DNA from: Panorpa germanica
Lineage: Eukaryota; Arthropoda; Insecta; Mecoptera; Panorpidae
Direction: 5' to 3'
DNA length: 64,000 nucleotides
Assembly (NCBI GenBank): GCA_963678705.1
Contig: OY783212.1
Location: forward strand, 4,216,001 to 4,280,000
Shown here: piece after piece, positions 25,814 through 36,094 of the stretch
Layout: each line of letters begins with the position of its first letter
Numbering within the stretch: the first letter of the stretch is position 1
Notes under the pieces: generated by a model
The model's database searches: none
Told to the model about the DNA's origin: nothing
What the model saw: the letters and a program-made list of their open reading frames with translations, nothing else
Made by a program: the position numbers and the translations under genes

Positions 25814-26061
25814 GAAGTTTTAATATGTATTTTAATCATCTATTAAGCTATATTCTATACGTTTTATATAGTTACTTCTATAAACTGGTGTTCTTTGTTG
25901 ATAGCATGTTGTTTCATCATACACTGTATATAAATTCTAATGTTCAAGAGAGAGATAGCACGATTATGATGACAGGTTATAGAAGTGACTATGTAAAATC
26001 CTATTTTTATGATTTGTACTTACTTTTAACAAACAATAAGACTGAATGCGAGGTAGATCCC

Positions 26062-26103
26062 AGGTGGCCAACAACATAATATGTAAAAGGTTGGCCACCA
26101 CTG
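26062..26103 (+). mobile_element. Probable 3' end of the hAT element with a terminal hairpin
   Basis: ggttggccaccactg (26089-26103) read inward on the other strand is cagtggtggccaacc, which matches the CAGNGGT...CC style of hAT terminal repeats. Just inside, ggtggccaac (26063-26072) is the exact inverse of gttggccacc (26090-26099), giving a 10-bp stem. A possible 5' end (cagtggttaaaattt, about 23213) is only weakly similar, and the flanking 8-mers atctatta and atcttaca agree at 5 of 8 positions, so the left border is not settled. Confidence 0.5.
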
Positions 26104-26639
26104 ATCTTACATATTGTTAATACTAAATTCTTAGCGTTAAGAAACAATTGAAGACTGATAATGTAACAACACAAATGCATGTGCCATAACAAAGTTCCTA
26201 TAAACAATTTTAAATAAAATTATTTTGTGTTTAAATAGTCTTTTTTCTTTAGTCTTTAGGGATAAAAGAAATGCTATTATTTTTTTGAGGAGAAGGTATC
26301 CCAGAGAATATTTGAATTTCAGCTACTTTCCAATGTACGCAGGCTCGGATTAACCAGCAGACAAGTAAAGCAAATGACAATCTTCTGAACTAAAAAGAGA
26401 AGAACTTTTCACTCAGGATCCTGCCTGTTTTGTGTCGAGATGCAATAAATTTTGACTCAGACAATTGTGATTATATACAAAGTGATATTCATTAATTACG
26501 TCACTCGCCAAGAGCGCCGGAGGGGGGGAGGGGGAATTTACAAAGTGTGACAAGAATTGCAAAGCTTCGTCATATCTAATCTAAAATTCGGGTTCCACAA
26601 AAAGGAAAGCAGAAACTTAAATACCACTAAAAGAAAATT

Positions 26640-26755
26640 ATTTTTTTTAAATTTGTGACATCACAACAAAAAGTGAGACGGTATAATGTGTGACAATACG
26701 TGACAAGACGAGTACGTAGGGGTTAGAAAACAGTGAAATTTGTGTTACTTGATTT
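26640..26755 (+). repeat. Second copy of the gtgtgacaagacg repeat
   Basis: It contains tgtgacatcacaac, gtgtgacaatacgtgacaag and gaaatttgtgttac in the same order as at 14895-14985. A G-rich stretch (agggggggaggggg, about 26522) lies just upstream. Confidence 0.55.
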
Positions 26756-27756
26756 GGCGTGAACCTAAAAGAAGCAAATAATTATTAAATAGTCTATGGC
26801 CGAGCTGGACTTTAAGTCTCTAGCTGAATGTTACATTTTTAGAAACAATGTAATGTATATTGTCTGTTTAATTCATTCTCACTTACATCTAGTAGGTGCA
26901 CCTTTGTCAATCTAAGTACAACAAGCAAATTAAAACCAACATCTGACACAAATATCTCATATCACTTATTAGGTAATACATAAATCTCGATGCAACTTCT
27001 TATGACACATTGAAGGTTGCAGATTGCATTTCTCATTGATTATTAATTAAAACTCTGCACAGCCTTCAGGATTAGTGTCGATAACATTGCGTCACTGATC
27101 TAAATATTTCTTTACATAAACATCGAATATGACCTAATAGTTGAAATCACCGTAAAACAATTAATACAGAAGAAACCTTATTAAAAACATGAATATTATC
27201 TTAAGTGTATGTAATTACAAGTTCGTTCTCTCACTAACAACACAGTTCCATTCTCATTCGGTCCGGGCAGATTCGGAGCTAAGGTTTCCAACCAATCGCC
27301 CCATGTGCGGAGAGCCTAAGTATAGTTTTTTTTAAACTTTAATTTTGTCAAATACCGTTATCTACCTGAAAATGTAAATAAGTTATTTTGCACGGTTATA
27401 ATCCTCAGTTACAACTAAGAATTGTAAAAATGGTCATTATAAAGTAATAAAGAATTAGAAATATTTCAGCATTGAAGTGGAAAATATTCCAAAAAGTAAT
27501 TAACAAAATATTTTCAAAAAGAAATCTTTTCTAAGAAATTCATAGAAAAAAAGGGTTACTCTAAAAGTAAACCTATTACAATCCTAGTAATACAAAAAGG
27601 TTATGTTAATAATATCTATAGATTTAAAAGGTATGCATCTCGGTGGTCATAAAGTGATCTGTACCTTTGGTAACATTGTCTGGTGATCGCAAAGGTATAG
27701 AGTTGTTATCGGTATAGATCTAATGGACTAGTAACGGTGATCTAATGCCCCCTACA

Positions 27757-28110
27757 CAGAGGCGGCCTTAGGGGGTTGCAAGCAGGGCAACCGCCCGAGG
27801 CCTCGCATTCTCGCGCAACAACCCAAGTAGAAAAATTCATTCCTGTATATGTATTTGAATCTCGCGCCTCGCGCTTTGGAAAACCCACTTAAATCACTGC
27901 ATCTCCTTTTAAAACATTCATGTACCTTAGTTTATCATCATTAATATTTGTCGTCTTTGTGCTTGGTAACTTCCAATATCAAATTTAATTTCTCATCAAT
28001 TATCATCAAAAATACTAATTATAAATTTACATAAATTATACAAAGAACAAGTGCCTCGCGAAGATCTGCCGCCCCGGGCGTCGCAAAGTTCTGCGGCACA
28101 TTTGAGCAAC
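27757..28110 (+). mobile_element. Nonautonomous hAT-like element (probable)
   Basis: It starts cagaggcggccttagggg, like one end of many hAT elements, and runs to a GC-rich end with gcctcgcgaagatctgccgc. The right 130 bp match 29475-29600 closely. No transposase is encoded and a matching right terminal repeat is not clear. Confidence 0.5.
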
Positions 28111-28671
28111 TCCAACAATCATATGTTAGAAATGGATTTAATATAAGTAACCTAGTTTGACTGTTCTTTATTATTGTATAATTGTATTTATTTATCACTC
28201 TTTTGTATCTTTGGGAGGGGCGTCACGTTCCATTTAAAACATTCACCCGATACATTTTTAATTAAACTTGATAAAATTAAAAATATCGTCAACATATCAC
28301 ATGTACCATGTGAGTAGCGTTCGGAGTTCTGTTCTCATAGCTCAATTGGTGCATTGAGAGTCCAATACAAACACCTCCCCCTTCTCCTCTCTTCCTCGAT
28401 AAGCAATGGTCCATGTTCATGTCCATTGATCCATTGCTACAATCATACAGCAATTCATTTGACCTCCATCGTTTGACCTAATAATATAATATGAACACTA
28501 TTAAACTAATATAACCAAGTCATTAGCTGATCTATTAGCTCTCACGACAGTATATTGTATACATTCACTGATTACATACGAATATGCATAAAGTAAGGGC
28601 CGCATTTAAAGAAAAAGGGAAAAGTGATTTTGTAGAATTTTTCTTGCTTCTTGGGTGTACTAAATGTATTA

Positions 28672-29260
28672 TAATTTTAACCTACAGACTAGTACCACTT
28701 CAACAGGCGACACTAACGAAACCCTTACTTATGCTAATCTTAAAATTCTGCAGAGTATTTTTATTGAACAGAAATGTTTCAAAAACTTAGCGGTAAATTA
28801 CAAAAGATTAGTATTTATAAGATGGGTTGGGTAGATTCTCAGTCTCCAGTACAATCTCAGTTTTTGTTGACGTTTGCTTTGGTAATTAGTGTTTGGTAAA
28901 TTCGTTTACACGATAATCTTGTAGTCAAGCAGCTGTTGCCAACAGAACATCTTCTTTATCGCACATGGTATATGAAACAGATCCTTCCGAAATGACAGGA
29001 TTCCATATCCAATATACAAAAACAATTAAATAAACTAAATATTATCTTTGTTTTTTATTAGGTGTTCGCAAAGTGATCACTGTATCGTGACATGATTTCA
29101 TACGAACTATAAAAGATGCCGGTGTATTAAAGTACATGTCACCAGTGTGGATGTGTTGTATAACTTCTTCCAACAAATGTTGGATGTCGCATGTTTCAAG
29201 TCAATGTGTATCAGGCATTAGTCTCTCAGTACAACACTACACTGGACCTGTTTAGACCTT
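28672..29260 (+). repeat. Dispersed repeat family, copy C
   Basis: It aligns with copy B over both ends (28672-28795 and 29130-29210) with an unmatched middle. Its left end also aligns with copy A. The ORF at 28584-28790 is a by-product of this repeat. Confidence 0.7.
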
Positions 29261-29474
29261 ATTTTATTGAAAATATTATTTTTTTATTATGCTTGGTTTA
29301 TTAGTTTAGTTACACGGCTGCAAAAACCATACATTTTTTTGAAAATTTTAAAGGTACCTTGTCTAATGTTTATTATTTAGCCTTTAACCGTTGCAACTTT
29401 CAGTAATCTGCACTTTTATAAAAATTTATAAATTTTTATTAAAAATTATTATTATTATTATTAAACTTTTATAA

Positions 29475-29612
29475 AACTTCCAATTTTAGTTCTCATCAAT
29501 TATCATCAAAAATACTTACAATTTACATAAATTATACAAAGAACAAGTGCCTCGCAAAGATCTGCCGCTCCGGAGCCTCTCAAAGATCTGCCACCCCAGG
29601 GCCTCGCCTGGT
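29475..29612 (+). repeat. Second copy of the right part of the 27757 element
   Basis: The stretch from tctcatcaattatcatcaaa through gaacaagtgcctcgcaaaga matches 27990-28080 almost base for base. Its end carries two tandem 26-bp-type units around aagatctgccgctccgg and aagatctgccaccccag. Confidence 0.7.
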
Positions 29613-30011
29613 GAACGTAATTTGAATAGTAAAAGAAAAATACAAATATTTTAGTGTGTCTAGATTGTGTGATTTGATTGAACGTCTAAGCATTAAGAAG
29701 TCTACGCTCGTATCAAAACAAATATTTCATCTGAGACAGTTGAATGCACTTATTAAGATCATCATCTCAGTCTCTGTCTCAGAGTTAACTGGTGACGGTG
29801 CAGAGATGCTCAACTTTGTTGTTGTTTGGTTCATTTACAAAGATTTAAGTAGTAATATGGGTTTTATAACATATACTCGTACATATTTACGTAAACCGTT
29901 GGTTAGAATGAGACACATGTACTGTAAGGATTTTATTAGATGCATATCAATTCATTTGATGAATATTACGATAAAAGTATAAATTACACTTAATAAACTG
30001 AGGGCCAATAG

Positions 30012-30540
30012 ATAAAACTGATACTTCGCACTATAACTGGTGACTGGACCTGCGTATACCTTATCTTAATATATACAATATCTGGGATTCACTTACGATA
30101 TGACGCTATATACAAATGGGGGATGCCATGGGGTAAGCCATGGTTTGCCAAACTAAAATGGCCAAGAAGATTAATAACAATAATCTCAAGACTAAGAATG
30201 AATCATACTGGAGCTCCGAAACATCTAGCAAGAAACAAAATCATTCCAAACTCTAAATGCGAATGTGGTGAAGAGGAAGCAGATCCTGACGACATTCTGT
30301 GGCAATGTAAAAATACAGCAATGGCAAGAAATGGACTCCAAAGGGCGGTGCTACAGACTTCGCAGACGCTTCATGTTAACAACGCCTTTTTGATTGAGAA
30401 ACCGAAATTTATAACAGCAGTAGCCATGAATAGATCATTCTTGTTATCGGGATACAAAGTATAAGAAGAAGCAGAATATATTAGGGGCGATAAAAGGCTA
30501 CGTGCCTAGGAAGCCCGAGAAACTATATTAAAAAAAAAAA
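30012..30540 (+). mobile_element. 5'-truncated non-LTR retrotransposon (I/jockey-like) C-terminus with poly(A)
   Basis: A reading frame open from 30012 to the TAA after 30464 encodes the end of a LINE ORF2: GIHLRYDAIYKWG, then ISRLRMNHTGAPKHL, then the zinc-knuckle-like CECGEEEADPDDILWQC. This order (PW..., RLR.nH, C.CG...HilleC) is typical of the region after reverse transcriptase/RNase H. A 3' UTR of about 65 bp ends in a run of A at 30529-30540. The reverse transcriptase domain itself is absent, so this is a dead 5'-truncated insertion. Confidence 0.75.
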
Positions 30541-31070
30541 CGACTAGCATATTCGATGTCCATGCTGCATTTGTTAAACAGATCCATTTGGATCGAATAC
30601 ACTTATTGTAGCAACTGTTTTCAATCCCTGATAGCATATACTCATAAATAATAAATTAATATAACACTTGGTCAAATGCATGTAAAGAAACGCAGACTTT
30701 CATGAAAGCTAAAGGGATACGACCTAAACAAATATTTCAGTAATTTAATATTATTAGTCATTGGTCAAACTCATTCTGATAACAAAATATTTGTGGAACA
30801 CCCAAGAACTAGACTTCAGTTTAACTTTTACTTTAAAGCCGTAACGTCCATCCTGCGTGATCAGTTTCAACTGGATTAGCATAGTCTGCCGATAAGGCAC
30901 TAATTTACATGTTCTAAATATCTGATACGGCTCAATTTCGTTTTGACTCAAATTACAACGAGATATCTGTCCACTATAAAACAAATGACACCAACTTGGT
31001 GTCAATTGATATTAAAATTATGTAACTTATAAAACTAATATCAAAGACGGGATTCTCTAGGTACCACTTA

Positions 31071-31229
31071 CTGTCTTTCTAAATATTTTAGGAAAAATGT
31101 TAAGTATAATTACATGAATTCGTTAATTGTAATGTGCTACTAGAAATTTAGAACTGTCTTTCTAAATATTTTAGGAAAAATGTTAAGTACAATTACATGA
31201 ATTCGTTAATTGTAATGTGCTAATAGAAT
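31071..31229 (+). repeat. Tandem duplication, period 83 bp
   Basis: Units at 31071-31146 and 31154-31229 share ctgtctttctaaatatttta and the following sequence up to taattgtaatgtgct, with only about two differences. The near identity points to a recent duplication. Confidence 0.9.
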
Positions 31230-32689
31230 CTTAAAACACATTATGTTGTTTATACATTTAAATTGTTGTTTATTTATTTAAATCTATATATTTTATTTAA
31301 GAAAGGGCGGTTTCTTAAAGGATCTAATCCAATCAGTTAAGACTCAGCTGAAGAAATTGCAGTAATAGAATATCAAATTTGAAAAAAAACGTGTTGAATT
31401 GCTGTTAATATAATCTTGTGACGTCACATTATGCTATTCATGCTGACGTGGTTTCTTCGGGACCTGTTAACCAGGACAGAGTGATGTGTGAAAAGACTAT
31501 GCATTTTAAGCGATTTTAGATTTATAGAACTTCGAGTTCACAGTTCGACACGGGACGTGAGACATGGGACTTTTAGTGAATTAGTTGTGGTGTTGCATGT
31601 ATGACTTAGCAGTACCAAGCTGTACTATGGTTATATCAATGAATAAGCTATAGAAAACACCCTCCTTGTTCAACGAAATCAATTAAAAATGAGTATAACT
31701 TGTCATTGAGATATCTTATTTAAAAAGTGACTGTGTACTAAACAGAAGATCTGTTTCTCATAGATATTTTAATACTCATATAATTGTTGGTATGTCTCGT
31801 AACGAGAATTTGAACCTTCTGGAATCATAACACTGTAACTTTGATTGAAACATATTATTTATAAATAAAAGTTAAAACAACTATCGATTTTTAATTGAGA
31901 GAACCCTGATAATTCAGAAGTGGGATGTACACGGGAGTGTACATAGTGACTCTTTTTATAATAGACAAAAATAAAATTTAAAGAGCAGAATTTTTTTCTA
32001 CTCCAATCCAGAGAAAGTGCAACACTCTTTTTGCAAAAAAGGTTATACAATTTGATCGCTGTTTAATAAGTTATTTTTATTTTTGACTACCTAACAGCAA
32101 TATTGTCTATGGTATATTTAATCTAAGTGGTGCTTTCACTTTCGATTATTTTTTCAAACTGTATATTCCTTTAACATTTTGTTATTAATCGACACCTGTC
32201 GAAGCTTACAGAATCCAAGCATTTGTGTATATGCATGCACATACATTACTTTCAGTATGCTTAAGTATGTCAACAATAAACCGGTTCAAACCAGTATTCA
32301 TTGAATCGCTAATCATAATTTAAATATTTTATATTGAATACATACGATATGATCACATATAACTTTAAGTACATAAAAATTAAGGTGCACATGATTTATG
32401 TTCAGCATGTGACATAAGCAACATTAACGTGTAGTCCTTGAAGACCGGCCGACTGGTAGATATAAACTGGTTCTCACCTAGTGAGAACCCTTATACTTTT
32501 TCTTAGAAGGTTGACAGATTCAATTAAATATGAATTAATTATTTATAAGTTGTTATCTCATTTGGAAACAATGTGTCGGAGCTGTATGTCTTCTTTACTC
32601 TACAATTTTTAGAATAACAATTGTTAGAATAACAAGATTCTTTAGAATAACAAATTTTAGAATAAGAACATTAATAGAATTCAATTTTT

Positions 32690-33260
32690 AAATACATTAT
32701 TTTTTATATTTTTATTTTTATTTATTTATTGTTAATTGTGTGTGCCTTTCGGCTTTACAATCTACCGTATTCTATTTCTTATTACATTTCATTCCTATCT
32801 TAACAATTCAGCCTTAAAACTAAACTTGCTAATTTTATTTAAAACTAATTATTTTCCTAAAACTAAACTTAATTTATTTATTAAAACTAAAAACTTATTT
32901 TAGACTTTTAGTACTTCCAAACAGTGCTTTCTGCTTCTTCTTCTCTTGACCCTCTCTCTTCATGTTCCCCATGCAAACTAGATAACGAGCTGGACCAGAT
33001 AACTGGATTTTATATATGGACGACGGTCACTTCGCAGACAATTAAATTTACATTATTCTAGACCTTTTTATCTCCAAACGTACTTTCTGCTTCTTCTTCT
33101 CTTGACCCTCTTCCTTCATTTTCCCTAGTCTTCCTTCTGTACTGGTCTATTCCCTAGTCTGTTTTTCTGGGCTGAAGTTTACCTGTTTCCTCACTACTTC
33201 TTTCTTTCTCCTGCTTCCCTTCATTGCCTCTTTTAGTACTTCCTTTCTCTTTTATTATAC
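32690..33260 (-). mobile_element. 3' tail of a purine-rich non-LTR retrotransposon (probable)
   Basis: Read on the minus strand, it is A/G-rich and ends in gattgtaaagccgaaaggca followed by an AAT/AAAT-rich tail (32700-32735). The 45600-46003 copy has the same ending on the plus strand. A segment around cttctgcttcttcttctctt is duplicated inside it (about 32927-32960 and 33080-33112). Confidence 0.55.
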
Positions 33261-34340
33261 ATTATTTTTTATATGTTACCGCCTTCTGTGTCCGCAATGG
33301 AATTGTCGAGTAAAATTTATCACAAACTCGCATTAAATAGTTTGAAATCTGGTTTATTTGTTTAATTTCTTTCTCAAGACCAGAAATTTCAGAATTTTAT
33401 TTTATTTTGTTACAGTGCCCCGATTGCAATTGAATGATCATATTCGGCTTCCTTGTTCCCAAATAGCGAATATTGAAGGCAACAGAAGACAAAAACTGTA
33501 AGTGTAATAGTTTTAAATAATATTTCAATCTTTTTCAAGAATGTTAACTTACTATTCATAAGGAACCTTCCATTGCAAATGAAGTAATATTTAGTACTTA
33601 TGAGTATAGTACAGTGAACAACTGTATCTCGTTAAAAACATGTTATGTTGCATCCCATATTCCAAAAGAAAGAACGAAGTTAAAAACAAATCAAGAATAC
33701 GAAAACGGCATGAACGGCAAGCTCTCTCGCATTTGTAAAAGAGTGTGCCGCAGTTGTATGTTTTCAAAGTACAGTTTCTAAAATGCAACCGGAATAATTT
33801 CATCTCCAAAAGCAGACGGAAAGTTACAAGGCGTGTCTGGAATGGTTGCCTAAAAATAAAACATAAAAATAACACGCACATTTATATCACCGGAGGTGTT
33901 TTAACTTATAAATAGAAAACGAAAACGACCCTACTTGAAACATAGAGGGCAATTATTTAATCTTTAAACAAAGATGTATTAGGCCGACCATTTGGTAAAG
34001 GAAGATGACAGACGTTTTATTTTTATATTTAGAATTCATTAATTTGACGTGACGTGAAAGTTAAGTTAGAAAACATCAACATATAATTGGATAACTTACG
34101 CAGTAATTAATTAATGTTAGTCGAAATTTTTTGTAGGACCCGATGTTTCTCGACGCATTTTGTATATATCTTTTGCTGTGAATATTATTTCATTTGTGAT
34201 ATATTGAAACAATTATAGAACATAACTAGACAAAAAATGTTACGAGTAGAAATGTTACCCGAGATGCATGATAACCCGACTAAGAGTTGTCGAGTCATGC
34301 CTTATTAGCGGTGGCCCGATGTGGTACTAATCTGGTACTT

Positions 34341-34460
34341 ATAAGAATTGCACAACTAAGGAAATATAATATAAAGCGCAAGTCAGGTAGTCCGGAGATT
34401 CGCATAAGATTTGCTGAACTAAAAGCATATGATATGAGGCACCGGTCGGGTAGTCCTGAA
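34341..34460 (+). repeat. Two 63-bp repeats in an open frame
   Basis: Units beginning at 34341 and 34404 keep frame and encode IRIAQLRKYNIKRKSGSPE and IRFAELKAYDMRHRSGSPE. The surrounding ORF (34284-34529) has no ATG near its start and no recognised family, so it is listed as a repeat, not a gene. Confidence 0.5.
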
Positions 34461-36094
34461 AGTAACCTGAATAGAGCATATTCGATAGGGTCAACTGCTT
34501 GCCCACCTTATAACCCTACCACAGATTGACATATGCGTCTTCGGGTACGAATGTTTAATATTTGTGGTACAAATATGCATGGTTTCAAACATGCATGCAA
34601 GGATTCGTGTACATTCGCTCTAGGAATGGTAAAGAAAACACATCAAACGGTACGAATCTGACAATCAGCAAAGAACACAAATAGACGATCGCACATGAGT
34701 AGACATATAGGAAAAGATTAACCTAGATAACATTTGTTACCAGCACCTTGTCTAGGCGTGAAGCATGCCTGATAAGAACCTTATCAGAGATTTACAACAT
34801 CTAGTGCAAAATTTTACTCAGTGTTAAATTATTATTCTCAGTATACATCGAGTTAAATTAGTAGTATGTATAATAAATCAGTTTCCAATTTGTTTTAAAT
34901 TTATATTCTCACAGCCACAGTTTTATTGTTACTAATTAGCACCGAACACATAAAACTGATGTTAATTTCCTAGAATTACACAAATATTTACAATTCATAT
35001 GAATTATTTGTTGTTCGAGCATTTTAGTTGAAAGGTAAATTATTTAATTAGAAATCGTTGCTAATAAATTAATTTTCAAGCAACATTATTTTTTTAAATT
35101 CCAAGAAATTTATTAACAAATAACATATGTAAATAATATTGCACAAATAGACAATTCCTATTGTAGAAATAATTGTCTTAGTAAGTTTAATTAACGGTAG
35201 ATGGATGAAGATTGTACGTTATGCTTTAAGCACTTGAGCTACCCGGTTGTTGTAAATAAATTTTGATATTTTGATATATAAATACATCGGGAGGGACAGC
35301 GTATCCACAATGTAAACGTTGCGTGTGACGGAAGGTGTTAATACATTTCCCCAAGTAATTTCAAGTATTTCATTCATTAACAAATATGTTCGCTTGAACA
35401 AGTCTATAGGTTAGCATACTGCTACGGATGGTTAAGACGATCATTCACCTTGTTCTTTTCGATGTTTTTTTAAAGCGACAATCGTTGTACTTTTTTACTG
35501 TTAATTACAATACCTTGTTGCTGTTATTCTTCTTCTGAAACATGTGTTACATGTTTTATCATACATTTGTATACAGTCCATTCGAAAGACATGGGAGCAA
35601 CAGTTATTCATTTGAACTTTATGCAATGTTGGAATTTAGATTGAACTTTATGATTTAGCGGAGTGTACCCGTTCTTGCACGTGCTGCAGTTACAAATCCT
35701 GTTCGATGTTGCTTCTTATGGTCTCATGTCGACACTCTGGAGTCAACTCACACTGATACAAATACAAAGAATCCAACATGGACTCTATGCACGGTACGAG
35801 TACGCCATTTTAAACACATATCTATTGATAGTTTTATTGTCATGAAATGTTCACTCAAAGTTAGCGTCCACAAGTCCGCACTATTCGCACGTACACTTTG
35901 AGAACGTATGTGATTTGGACGATCGACATAGATCCCAGATCGCGGTTCGCTCTGAATTTTCAGCAGTCGTTTGTTTCGTAAATGTTCTAAGATATATTTT
36001 AGAGCTTTTATGAATTATACGTAAATTGTTACGATACTTAGAAGTATTTTATTTTAAATCTAGATATAATATCTAAATTATACTAAATTTGAAA

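Larger units (their letters stand above)
26104..36094. other. Repeat-rich intergenic DNA before CEP78
   Basis: No host gene is recognised in these 10 kb. Repeats listed separately are at 26640, 27757, 28672, 29475, 30012, 31071, 32690 and 34341. The final 200 bp before the CEP78 start (35870-36060) are CpG-richer and probably include its promoter, but no clear core element is seen. Confidence 0.65.

Noticed and set aside
28320-28370. tagctcaattgg near 28341 as a tRNA A box
   Set aside because: No matching B box at the right distance and no cloverleaf can be drawn.
36089-36094. Upstream TTG as CEP78 start
   Set aside because: An ATG follows two codons later at 36095; eukaryotic initiation at TTG is not expected.
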